Source of the DNA: Moringa oleifera
Taxonomy: Eukaryota > Streptophyta > Magnoliopsida > Brassicales > Moringaceae
DNA: 64,000 nt
Reading direction: 5' to 3'
Assembly: GCA_021397835.1 (NCBI GenBank)
Contig: JAJFZO010000191.1
Location: forward strand, 7,321,001-7,385,000
In this document: one piece after another, positions 50,380-60,513 of the stretch
Numbering within the stretch: the first letter of the stretch is position 1
Layout: each line of letters begins with the position of its first letter
Translations under genes and position numbers: made by a program
Notes under the pieces: model-generated
Database searches by the model: none
What the model saw: only the letters and a program-made list of their open reading frames with translations
What the model was told of the DNA's origin: nothing

Positions 50380-51180
50380 TACTTGGTTGTTAATTTTATT
50401 TGTTAATTAATAAATTTAGTTTTTGTTATATTAGTTAGGTATAATAATTGAATTAGATTGTAATTAATTTGTGATAAAATAATTTAATTAATTTTTTAAA
50501 AAACTTAAAATTAGTTTGATATTAATTAAAATTTTAAGTTGTTAATTTTCTTGGTAATAAATTTTTTTTGTAGCATTAGTTTGATATAATTATTTAATTA
50601 CATTATAATTATGTAATGACAAATAATCTAATTAGATTTTCTAGAAATATTATATTAGTTAATATATTAAGTTGTAAATTTAATTTGTTAATAAATTTAG
50701 TTTTTGTTACAAGTATTAGTTAGATATAATTATTTAACATTGTAATTAATTAGTGATAAATAATTTAATTGTATTAATTAAAAATAATAAATTTGTTAGA
50801 TATTAATTAAAAATTTAAGTTATTAATTTTATTTATTAATAAATTTAGTTTATTTAAATTAATGAAGTAATAGTTTAATTAGATTATAACTTGGACATAA
50901 GTAATTTGAATAGATTTCTATAAAAATTACATTAATTAAGATGTTAACAAATTTTAGTAGTTATTAATTTGAAACAAATTATTTAATTAGATTTTGTAAG
51001 TTTGTTAATTTTATTTGTTAATAAGTTTAATTTGTTGTAGAGTAGTTAGATAATTGTTTAATTATATTGTAATTAATTTGAAAAAAATAATTTATTTAAT
51101 TTTGTATGAATATGGAATTAATTACTTGTTAATTTAGTTTTGTAGTTTTAAATTTTATTTATTGTTGAATTTAGTTTACA
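50380..51180. repeat. AT-rich tandem array, about 150-bp period
   Basis: A motif RGTTRTTAATTTTATTTRTT with AATAAATTTAGTTT following recurs near 50383, 50534, 50668, 50817, 50997 and 51143. Between copies, TTAGATATAATTATTTAAT and GTGATAAATAATTTAAT-like blocks recur. Copies are diverged. The preceding 50060-50380 has shorter TTAGATTAGRTTTAAT-type units. Confidence 0.65.
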
Positions 51181-51289
51181 TATGTTTGATTTAGTAAATA
51201 ATACGTGAAATCTAATTATGACATATTCTTTAAATACACCATTTAAGAATTAATAGATATTCTATATCCTTTTATGAACCAAGTGGGAT

Positions 51290-52660
51290 ACTAATAGAAT
51301 TGATGATGAAGAAGAAGATATGCTGGAGCAGTCAAATTTTGAAAGTGTTCCTACTGAGAAAAAGGATGATCAAATGAAAGAACCAGAGGAAAAGAAAGAC
51401 TCTGAAGATGATGATTATTTATATTTATAAAAAAATTTGTTGTTTGAATAGTTAAATATTGTGTTTTCAATAATCTAATTTTATGAAATAGGTGTTAACT
51501 AATTTGGTTACTTATTGTATTATATTTTCATCGTGCATTTCAGGAGGTTTTAATTTAATTTTTAAGGGAGATTTTGCTGAATTTTTTGTAAAACTTTAGT
51601 TACCAAACTAACTTTTATAGATACACTTAGATGAGAGGTCGAGGGAGACAAGGTGACTTTGGAGGGAGTTAGGTGAGACCTCCGAAGGAAGAGATCCACA
51701 CATTCAAGATGAGGAGACAGATGCAGTTATCCATCTCCATATGGAGCATGTACACCCATAGATGGTTTTGTCAGCTTTGTTTGTGTTCTTTTAGTTTTGC
51801 TACTATTAAGATGTCTAACTCAATGAGTTCGCAAAATACAGGTAAACAACAGATTTTTATAAGGAATGAAATGTAAGTATTTTTAATAAATGTTTTTCAA
51901 TACTTTGTATAATTGTCTTTATAAATTTTATTAGTATTACTTACTACTTTTCATTTTATTGTCTAATTTGGTACAATTAAGCCTTCATATAAATGTTCGG
52001 TGAAGATTTATAAGATCTTTTAGAAGAGAGTCGATCCATCTAGGTAAACATGAAGAGTGATTTCTCGATAAACCAAAGATTTTTATTTTAGAGAATTCAA
52101 AGTATTTATAATTATTTACCATAAAAAATATTTTACATTTTAATTAACATACTAATCTTTTTTTTATTTTTTGAAAGAAACATTTTACATGGGACAAGAA
52201 AATTGATAAAGTGGCGAAGGCCATTTGGGAGGCTCGAGCTGCAGACCGATATGCTAACTTAATATATGCATGTTGCCACTAGGCAAGAAATAAATCTCAA
52301 TTTATCCCAGATATTGTATGAGAGCAGTGACAGATAGAATGGAACTGGCTAGAGTATAAACAAAATTGCAAGACTAGTTCTCGCAATCAACAAAGCGAGA
52401 CGAGCGGACTCGGGTCAGGTCCTTATCAATATACTGCCGGTTCATGTTCATTATAGAACTATTATCGAAGCTTAGCACATATGATATTTAAATTACTTAT
52501 ATAAATATAAACGAAAATAATATAACTATTTATTAAATTATTTTTTTTTCAAACGCAAGAGTCAGATCTTAAACTTATTGCAATAGAGCTTTTTAAACAA
52601 ACCCATAGTAAGAAATACAACCCCGATGAGTGGTCAAACAAAAACTATATTAGTTCATTT
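51290..52660 (+). pseudogene. En/Spm (CACTA)-associated Transposase_24-like relic
   Basis: An acidic stretch near 51305-51425 (DDEEEDMLEQSNF, EEKKDSEDDDYLYL) is followed by Arg-Gly text near 51635. From 52170 comes a recognisable segment: FSWDKKIDKVAKAIWEARAA, then RYANLIYACR, WEQWQIEWNWLEYKQNC and SGLGSGPYQYTAGSCS. After a gap it continues IAIELFKQTHSKKYNPDEW near 52580-52640. This is the pattern of PF03004 (plant Ptta/En/Spm): W-rich core, then gGpsxhtxGS, then lfxxtHxkk. It is interrupted by stops and AT insertions. No CACTA ends were seen. It stops abruptly next to the Gypsy gag-protease relic. Confidence 0.6.
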
Positions 52661-52677
52661 TTTTTCCTTAATCAATT

Positions 52678-54300
52678 TTATCCAAATCTAAAAGTAGCAA
52701 CCTTTTGAGTCTGAATATGCTTTAATTCTTCGATTAACTCTCCCTTTGCTAACTTTTCCGTAAGATCTATATCATCTAGTTGATAAATATCAACTCTTGC
52801 CTTTTTATGTTTGATTACGGTAGAACAATAAGTTTTCATTACCTTTTGATCTCCCTTGGAATTTCCCACTTTATTAGGGGTAGGGAAACACATAATTATG
52901 CTTTAAATGGCAACCATAACTCAAAAAGTATTCAGGCTTGATCTGCCAAGCATGATGTTGTAAGCAAAGTTACCTTTGATCACCAAGCAAGTTAGAGCTT
53001 TTGTAATTTAATGGACTTTTTCCTAATTGTCACTAGAAAAGTAATGTGCCTTTAACCGAAATTGATTCTCAAGTGAAGCCATATAACGGGGCAGGATAGG
53101 GCTTTAGCTCTTTTCTAAAGCATTTTATTCTTACAAAGGCATCATAAAGCATATCTACACAGTTATTAGTGTTAATCAGCATGCATCGCATTCAGAAACC
53201 ATTTAAGGATAATGTGACTACCATGGCATCATTATATGGATTCTTTAGCTTTATATTTTCATTTTTTAATAAGATGATTGTTACAAGGATAACCTCGCCT
53301 TGCCTGAATTTATGTTATGTCGTTGATCTTCACTATCGAAGTTGATCATCATTGTTATATTTGTATAAGCTAATCTCTATAATGTTGCATTTTATGGTCT
53401 TACTTATAAAGATTGGCTTGTTCATCTTTATTACATTTGATCCTTGCTCAAATTTTTTTTCTACCATAACATTTAGAGTTCTTTTCCTTAACTTGATTTT
53501 CTTTCTTGATATAATCGTTTAAGTACCCATTACTAATCATTACTTCAATTTCTTATTTTAGTTGGATATGTCCTTAGGTGTATCCATATTTCTTATGGAA
53601 TGAAAGAATTTTTTTGGATTTTTCTTAGTCTGAGAGTCCACAAGGTGAGGCCATCGGATGAAATGTTTCTCCCTTGCCTCCATTAAACTTCTACTGATGT
53701 TAAGTGGAATATAAAGCTGACCTTACCTTTTTTTATCCTCATATGATCGTGATTGTCTTTTCTCTTCCTTTTTAATTTTTTGTAGCTAAATTTGCTATTC
53801 TGAGCTCTGTCCAACAAGCTAAGGCAAAGCTATTAAAATAGTCATTTAAGCCTCAAACCTCTTTATTGTGTCCTCTACCAAGGCTAATTTTCAACCTTGT
53901 CTAGTTGGGCACCATTAGTTTTAGGCTTTTCTATAATAAGTAACTAGAAGAAAAGAGTGGGTTGAAGTCCCCTCATCATTACTATGTCGTTGTCTAACAT
54001 GTTGCTTATCTACTTAGCTTCTTTAGTGAATTTATCAATGTAATCTCTTAACCCTTCACTTTTACCTTGTTTTATGGTTCTGAGATCATTAATATTTCTT
54101 CATATTTTGATTTTACTAGTAAAACATGCGGGTAATTAGATGATAAAATCTTTAAATGATGTAATAGAGGCTTGTTTAAGGGAGTGGTACTAGTCGAAGG
54201 CATCTCCGATCAAGGTTAAAGAAAGAATTTGCACTTAATGGTGCTCTAGACCTTTTATAACAATTTCCCTTCTTTAAAGCACTTGACATAGACCTAAGGG
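52678..54300 (-). pseudogene. Gypsy (Tat-type) gag-protease relic
   Basis: The minus strand reads gag near 54.1-54.3 kb (SITSFKDFII, TIKQGKSEGLRDYIDKFTKE; family: sLfxikQxxxEsLRdYxxRF). Protease lies near 53.1-53.2 kb (PYNDAMVVTLSLNGF, then INTNNCVDMLYDAF). The catalytic DTG/DSG has become NTN and a stop lies just before. GNFAYNIMLGRSSLNTF and CFPTPNKVGNSKGDQK (52678-52960) follow, matching the aYNxilGRpxLN and KFPTxxGvGxxrGdQ blocks. RT should come next but the relic ends at about 52670. The order and orientation fit the right-hand LTR. Confidence 0.75.
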
Positions 54301-55105
54301 TTTGGGCTACCATCATTGACCAAGACATAATGCTGCTCTTTATTATATGCAACTAGCTCCTTTATAATAGCCTTGGAAAAAGGTAATTCCATCTTTATTT
54401 GTTTTATCAACCATAATGTGTCTTGGCTTCCTTTTTCCAATTTTCTTACTTTTTCTCCAATCTTATTCAATTTTTGCCTTAATTGCGTTAAGTGTGGGCC
54501 TAAAAGTAGGGGTAGGTTAATCTTCCATTAAGATCATGATGTAAGGTAACTCGGGGGAGTAATGTTAACTTGTTGTGTGGATTAAGCTTTTTCAAGGCTA
54601 GTTAGACATCGAGCATACCAAGCATTTTTGGTGGTACTTGAATATGATCTTGATGTAGGATTATGATAAAATTTTCAAGTAATGTAAGGGAGGCTTTTTT
54701 AAAGGAGTAGTACTAATCCAAGGCATCTTCTATCAAGGTTGATTTAAGGAAAGAGCTTGCAATTAGTGGTATTTAAGACTTTCCACAACAATTGCACATC
54801 TTTGAAGCACTTGACGTAGACCCAAGGGTTTCATCTATATTTGTTTTATTAACCATGATTTCTCTTGAATTCTTTTTTTTTTTTTCAATTATCCCACTTC
54901 TTCTTTGATCTTATTTAGTTATTGTCTAGAATTTCATTAACTGAGGGCTTAAAAGAAAGGGTAGGTTAATGTTCCATTATCATCATGATGTAGGGTAACC
55001 AAGGGGATCAATGTTGACTTGTTGTGCAAATTAGGCCTTCTTAAGGCTAGACCGACATCAGGCAAACCAAGCATTTTTGGTGGTACATGAATTTGATCTT
55101 AATGT
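54120..55105. repeat. Large tandem duplication within the gag region
   Basis: The segment 54120-54660 is repeated, diverged and with deletions, at 54660-55105. Shared blocks include CCAAGCATTTTTGGTGGTAC (54620 and 55067), GTAGGTTAATSTTCCATTA and GCACTTGACRTAGACC. The copy lengths are about 540 and 445 bp. Confidence 0.85.
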
Positions 55106-55470
55106 AAGGCTTCATCCTAACTTGACATTGGTGCAGTAATTGCGAACTATCATTGCTGCTCTTCTTGATTTTCTCTTGGTGTTCTAATGTTATCAAAATG
55201 ATGTATAACCAATTATTATTCGGAGATGATGTAACATATCTCCTCAATTTGCTTCTGTTAGAACTATAATTGTTATTTATATTGCTCTAATTGAAGTTCT
55301 AAGGCGTGTATATGATCGTGGGAAGTTATTTACTTCCTTCATCATATCCACATCCCTAAATAACATTTTAATAGATGTAGGAGCCATGTTTGTTGATTGT
55401 GAATCTTTTCGCATCTGAGTTGTGGTGGGATTGTTCTTTTCAGGCTGCATGACTTATATAATGAATTTTT

Positions 55471-55483
55471 ATAGATGGCACCG
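55471..55483 (-). promoter_or_regulatory. Primer-binding-site-like sequence of the Gypsy locus
   Basis: Minus CGGTGCCATCTAT, 2 bp inside the right LTR. It resembles the decayed GGCGCCGTCTGTGGG start found in plant Gypsy elements. Confidence 0.55.
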
Positions 55484-55485
55484 AA

Positions 55486-55924
55486 TGATATCATCTAAAA
55501 AGTATCATGTCTGATTACGAGCAACGAGTTTTAAAGGATCTGCAAAATAAACAAAGGAAAAGTTTAAACACTCAAGTCAATAGATATTTCAAATGAGTCA
55601 CAAAAAAGAATAAGAGATATTTTAGGTCTTTTATAGGCAGTTTTGCTATGGGTAAGGAAGGAAATAGTTTCCTTCTTTATAACAAGTAGTGGCTTAATGT
55701 ATCCCTTATTAAGGGCATGGATAATGTAGGAATGAATGGGAGAAGATAGGTAGTAATAGAATATCCTGCTTTAAAGTTTTTATTTTAGTGAGTTAAGCTG
55801 CCTAAATGATGTGGTAGGTCTCTCATTTTTTCATATAACAAGTTAATTTTGAATCAAATATCTTGGTTGTGATAGTTTGCCACCGTAGTTATTAAAGTTT
55901 TTGATTTCTTACATTACATTGTCA
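55486..55924 (-). repeat. LTR-like segment (5' side) of the Gypsy locus
   Basis: It begins TGATATCATCTAAAAA on the plus strand and is similar to 44560-44960. The right end (ATTGTCA at 55924) is a best guess. Confidence 0.6.
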
Positions 55925-58900
55925 AAGCTATTGTTTTGGCTAAACAGTTGATAAGCATGTCATTTCTGACTTGCCTAAAGTTTGGTATTGTGAATCATGT
56001 AGTTCATATCATTATTTGATTAAGGAAGCTGTTAGCCTCATCCAAAAAGGAAAAAGAACAAAAGAAAAGGACAGAGAAACACTTCAAGTTGATAAAACAA
56101 GGCACATGGAAAACCTTGAACACCAAGCTTCAATGCATCTATCTAATGTTTGGATAATTCTATAATTGGCAAAATAGGAAAAAATTAGAATTATGGAACG
56201 AGAAAGGGCAATCTTAAACATTTTGAGTTCTGGGTATTACAGGTCACCTTTGGAACAATCACGGGCAACGTACTTTCTTTGAGTCTTTTCAGCATGTGGA
56301 ACTGACCAGCGAGATAACAGATGATTAAACCACCATGAAGTGAAAAATGGGGGAAGCAAGCATCTAGCAGGGTATAGGACACTGATATTTGCAGTATGTT
56401 TCCCAACAGGGCATTTTAGGAGATGCTTCGTTTCTGCTTGCTAAGAAAACACAAACGTAAGTATTAATGATTGGCCACAAAAGAACAAGAGGCGCTGTAG
56501 GGGAGGTTGGCCATCTGTCATGGCCTGTACTCTGTCCAGGGCCATTGTGTTACCCATTGCCGCACGCCCATTCAGCAACCAGCGCCCTGTCCACTGCCCC
56601 ATGCTCCTTCCAGGGTCTTTGTCCTGTCCATCACCGCCCGCCCGCCTGCCAGTAACAATAGCTTCAATTATTCATGCAATTGAAGCTATTGATAGATATT
56701 CTCGGGTTAAAAGCTTGAATATGGCTCTTATAAGAAAGCACGTGACAATTAAAAAACTGCTTTTTTATTAAGTACGCTTTCTTTTTGTGGTATTCCATTC
56801 TTTGCTTGTTTTTGGTCCAAAGATGAAATTACTAATGATGGTTGTATTCACCGAATTTTACAGTAATAACTTGTTCCACAGTCGGATTAATCGTATTAGA
56901 TATGTTTCGGATATATTTATTTATTTTAAAGGACATTTAAATATTTATTTTCAAAATTACAATGAAAAAAAAAGTAGTTTTTTCTATTCAATATCCCCGT
57001 GGGGTAAAAATGAACCAAAAAAAGATTAACAAAATTTTTCTTTTAGTACCTTGATTAGCCGGTACAGCCCACATTGCTAATTTCTTTTTCTGTTGCCTGT
57101 CGGTTCAATATACGTGTACTTGAATCCATTTTCTCATAAACCTAAGTTTTATATATATACACTTTAATTTAGAAAACAAATTTTTTAAAATTGAAAATAT
57201 ATTGTGTTTAACAATAAAAATTATGAAATTGGAGTGAAAAATTAAAATAATATTTATGTTTTTTCATTTATTGTTATCATAAAACAAAAGTAAGATTAAG
57301 TGGATTTCATAAAAATTTTGAATCGTAAAGTAATTTTATTGTTAAGTAATATTATTTTTTATCATTTTTTTACTTTCAAATTTACAAATAAAATTGAGAA
57401 AGATTAAAAAAAACAAAAATTGTTCTAATTTCTTTACTGTTATTGTTTTCTTTATTTATACCTCCTAAGGCTTCTTCACTTTTGTCTTGATGGATGACAT
57501 AAACTTATCACTTTTCTTAAGAAGGTTATCTCTTATTGGGACAAAATTTTTAATATTAACTTTTTGTTTTTAAATTTTTTTATAAAAATATAATTTTAAG
57601 TAATATTTATTTATATTTTTAAAAAGAATTATAAAAACATATAAAAATTTACTTAAAGATATACAAATAAATAAATTTGTAACAATCTATTTTAATTTTA
57701 TATTTAAGTAAAACTGATGAGATTCACCGTGATTTTGATTTTAATTCGTAAAATCTATGTAAATAATCTATTCTTAATCCAAATTTTTACTTTAATTTTA
57801 TTCACTCTAATTTTTACTTATTTAGAATCATATTGGACTAAATCACATATAAATAAACATGTCATTAATGTTGTTGGCATCAAGATGGATACCTGAGATA
57901 TACTGGGATGAACATTGTTATGCGTAGACATGTTGAAGAGTTGTGCGTTTTAAAGAGGAAACAGTAGGGTATGAGTTTAGGGTTCCCATATCAATTGAAT
58001 GCCATGAAGATATTGATTAAAAATTTACTAAATATAAGAAAGATACAACTGAAATATCATGATATACTTAAAAACAAAAAAGAGGTCTGATCTGAGTTAT
58101 CTATTTTCCTAACAGTTTTGTAGTCTCACTATCACTGAAAATTGATATGATTTGCTGGATTATTTTGTAAACCCGGTAATTAAATAATATAGCTTTTCAA
58201 AAATTGTCTATAGAAGGAAGCAGCCAAAGGCATGGAGATAGATAAATAATGGGCCTTCATGTGTCGTATTTAACTAGTTGAACAATTACTAAATAAATAT
58301 AATCGTAGTTTCCATATTTAAAAATAGACAATAAATTATGTAAACTATAATCATTAAATGGCCCTACAAATAACTTAAGAAAACAATTTATTTAATATAT
58401 AGTTGGATCCATCTTATAAATTTTGGATTCTCTTCTGAGTTAAGGTTTTAACTTTTATTAGAACTTTAGAATTTATGTATAAAATTGTGTGTTAATCTCC
58501 AGTAGTTTATCAGCAGATAATCTCCAGTAGTTTATGAGTAAGATGGTGAATATTTGAATTTTTAAAAGTTTCAAAATAAAAAAGAGGTTTGTTAATATAG
58601 ATAGTGACTTGATGGGTGCAGTAATTTGCAGGAGGGCAGGGGAGCGACAGCAAGGGATATGTGCATGGTCACTATAAGTTAGGCCACTTGATGTGAACAG
58701 TATGAAAGAAAAGAAGAATTTGACCTTTATATTTTGTTAAGAAGATTGAAATCGATGATCATCTCGTGTTGCACCGAAAAGATTACTTGAGCTTCTGGTG
58801 TTTGACCTGTAAATTAAGTGACTTCAATTAAGCCCATCGTCGACGTAAAAGCAGGTAACTGAGAGTTTTGTCAAATCTATACCATCTATACAATAATATG

Positions 58901-58940
58901 TATCCGTTATGTTTTTTTTTTAATATTTATATTACAACAA
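55925..58940. other. Intergenic DNA upstream of IPT
   Basis: No gene recognised. The small frames at 55971, 56191, 56467 and 56787 lack motifs. 56480-56660 is a GC-rich island with repeated CCATTG and CCCTGTCCA words. 57120-58600 is AT-rich. The distal IPT promoter probably lies in the last kilobase. Confidence 0.45.
56656..56691. repeat. Perfect 14-bp inverted repeat with 8-nt loop
   Basis: CAATAGCTTCAATT, then ATTCATGC, then AATTGAAGCTATTG. The hairpin follows the GC-rich island at 56480-56650. Confidence 0.95.
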
Positions 58941-58962
58941 ATATATTATATATATATATATA
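58941..58962. repeat. TA-rich tract, possible core promoter area of IPT
   Basis: An alternating TA tract about 445 bp before the IPT start codon, followed by TACATATATG. If the GA and CT tracts downstream are leader sequence, this could serve as the TATA region. There is no transcript evidence. Confidence 0.35.
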
Positions 58963-59035
58963 CATATATGTTACAAAGCCTCGCCAACATTACACCTGTT
59001 TATTTTCGCCCAAAACACACACATAAGGCAGAGAC

Positions 59036-59038
<3 letters not shown>

Positions 59039-59067
<29 letters not shown>

Positions 59068-59069
59068 CG
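59039..59069. repeat. (GA)n tract in the IPT leader region
   Basis: About 30 bp of uninterrupted GA. GA/CT tracts are common in plant core promoters and 5' leaders and may bind GAGA-binding (BBR/BPC) proteins. Its role here is inferred. Confidence 0.9.
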
Positions 59070-59098
59070 CACAGAAGGGGAGCAGACGCACAAAAGGA

Positions 59099-59173
59099 AT
59101 GAAGAGCATCTGCCATGAAAGGCAGCTGCCAGGCCAAGGAAACTCCAAGGAACGAAAGGACGAAGCCACTTAA
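59099..59173 (+). other. Upstream ORF 1 of IPT (24 codons)
   Basis: ATG at 59099 to TAA at 59171-59173 encodes a charged 24-residue peptide starting MKSICHERQL. It lies 234 bp before the IPT start. Whether it is in the mRNA depends on the unknown transcription start. Confidence 0.4.
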
Positions 59174-59245
59174 TTACCAGAGATCATCCAAAGTTCCTGC
59201 TCTTTCTCCTGCCTAGCAGAACAAAAGAGGGATACCTCAGGTACT

Positions 59246-59335
59246 ATGCCATTCTCTCTCTTAGTCTCTGTCTCTGCCTCTGCCTCTGCCTCTGCCTCTC
59301 TAGCTCTCTACCCCTATACTCGCATTATCTCCTGA
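59246..59335 (+). other. Upstream ORF 2 of IPT (29 codons) containing a CTCTGC repeat
   Basis: ATG at 59246 to TGA at 59333-59335. The hexamer repeat CTCTGC (59271-59299) encodes alternating Ser-Ala, giving a hydrophobic Ser/Ala/Val-rich peptide (starts MPFSLLVSVS). Hexamer gain or loss keeps the frame. It ends 71 bp before the IPT ATG, a spacing at which it could reduce initiation on the main ORF. Confidence 0.4.
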
Positions 59336-59406
59336 TATTCTGTACTGGCTTACAGCAGCACAGCTCAGCACAACAAGGTTGCCACCACCTGTCCTTTTCT
59401 CTTCCT

Positions 59407-60513
59407 ATGAAATCACTTCCCTTCCCATTTTGCTACAATCATCGCTGTTACCAACTTCGTTTCTCTCGCGCACTCTCTCCTTCTTCCTTCCTGTCATTCA
59501 GTACTATACCCACCTTCCGTAACCAAAGACCCAGGTGGCCCCGCATGGACTCCACCACCGTCCATCGTAGTCGCCTACATCGCCGGAGAGACAAGGAAAA
59601 GGTCCTGGTCATCGTCGGGGCCACGGGCACCGGCAAGTCCTGTCTCTCTGTTGACGTAGCCACCCGCTTTGCCTCCGAGATCATCAACTCCGACAAAATG
59701 CAAGTCTACAAGGGCCTGGACATCACCACCAACAAGATCCCCATGCACGAGAGGCTAGGCGTGCCCCACCACTTCATCGGCGAGTTCGACTACAACGACC
59801 CTGAGTTCACGGTTTCCGAGTTCCGCGCCCTCGGCGCCTTGACCATCACCGACATCATATCCCGCCAAAAGCTCCCCATCATCGCCGGCGGGTCAAACTC
59901 TTTTGTTCATGCTCTCCTCGCAGAGAACTTCCAGCCCGACTCGGACGTATTCTCCGGGTCGGGCTCGGTTAGCTCCAAGCTGAGATACAACTGTTGCTTC
60001 CTCTGGGTAGACGTGTCATTACCGGTTCTGTACGATTACCTGTCGAAGCGAGTCGACGACATGCTCGACTTGGGGATGTTCGAGGAGCTGGCCGAGTTCT
60101 ACGACCCGGAGGAGGACCCGGGCGAGTCGGGCCGTCGGACCGGGTTGAGGAAAGCTATTGGGGTGCCGGAGTTCGAACGGTATTTTCGGAAATATCCAGC
60201 AAAGCAGGAGAGAAGAGGAAGGAAGAATGAGAGAAGAATGAAGAATGAGGTCACAGATCCTGAGGGGGACCGGGCAAGGAGGGGAACATACGAGGAGGCC
60301 GTGAGGGAGATAAAAGAGAACACGTGTCAGCTGGCGAAAAGGCAGATAGGGAAGATCCTGAAGCTGAAGGGGGCCGGGTGGGACCTACAGAGAGTGGACG
60401 CAACGGAATCGTTTAGGGCCGCGTTGGCTTCGTCAGGAAGTCGGAGAGAGATATGGGAGAGGCAGGTTCTGGAACCAAGCGTGAAGATTGTGAAGCAGTT
60501 CTTGGAGGAGTAG
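59407..60513 (+). CDS. IPT: Adenylate isopentenyltransferase, cytokinin synthesis (368 aa)
   Basis: This enzyme joins the isopentenyl group of DMAPP to N6 of ATP/ADP (or AMP), the first step of cytokinin synthesis. The P-loop GATGTGKS lies at residues 71-78. Next come SDKMQVYKGLDITTNKI (95-111), VPHHFIGEFD (119-128) and IAGGSNSF (159-166), followed by LRYNCCFLWVDVSLPVLYDY (192-211), the MLDLGMFEEL segment (219-228) and GLRKAIGVPEF (246-256), all typical of plant IPTs. There is no C2H2 zinc finger as in tRNA-IPTs, and no C-terminal CaaX box. Residues 1-60 are rich in Ser, Arg and Phe and have no acid until Asp48, as in plastid transit peptides. Met47 is an alternative start that would remove most of that peptide. 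The gene is intronless, as is usual. Codons are GC-rich at third positions in the first two thirds, unlike the AT-rich flanks. Residues 264-295 form a Lys/Arg-rich insertion. The IPT subgroup is undetermined. Confidence 0.95.
   Translation: MKSLPFPFCYNHRCYQLRFSRALSPSSFLSFSTIPTFRNQRPRWPRMDSTTVHRSRLHRRRDKEKVLVIVGATGTGKSCLSVDVATRFASEIINSDKMQVYKGLDITTNKIPMHERLGVPHHFIGEFDYNDPEFTVSEFRALGALTITDIISRQKLPIIAGGSNSFVHALLAENFQPDSDVFSGSGSVSSKLRYNCCFLWVDVSLPVLYDYLSKRVDDMLDLGMFEELAEFYDPEEDPGESGRRTGLRKAIGVPEFERYFRKYPAKQERRGRKNERRMKNEVTDPEGDRARRGTYEEAVREIKENTCQLAKRQIGKILKLKGAGWDLQRVDATESFRAALASSGSRREIWERQVLEPSVKIVKQFLEE

Larger units (their letters stand above)
44560..55924 (-). mobile_element. Composite Gypsy-type locus with two LTR-like ends
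   Basis: The segments 44560-44960 and 55486-55924 are similar over about 400 bp. Shared blocks include GAGTTTTRAAGGATCT, CTCTTATTAAGGGCAT-like text, GGAATGAATGGGAGAAGA-like text and TGATGTRRYA. A PBS-like site, TGGCACCG on the plus strand (CGGTGCCATCTAT on the minus strand), is 2 bp inside the right copy. This is like the GGCGCCGTCTGTGGG site of plant Tat-type Gypsy elements. Gag and protease on the minus strand lie next to it, as expected. The pol core (RT, integrase) is missing; other relics and repeats occupy the middle. The LTRs may belong to one element or to two relatives. No target duplication was found. Confidence 0.6.

Noticed and set aside
59246..59335. CTCTGC tract as a CRISPR-like or regulatory array
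   Set aside because: It is a simple hexanucleotide microsatellite; the window is a plant nuclear genome with no CRISPR-like spacer pattern.
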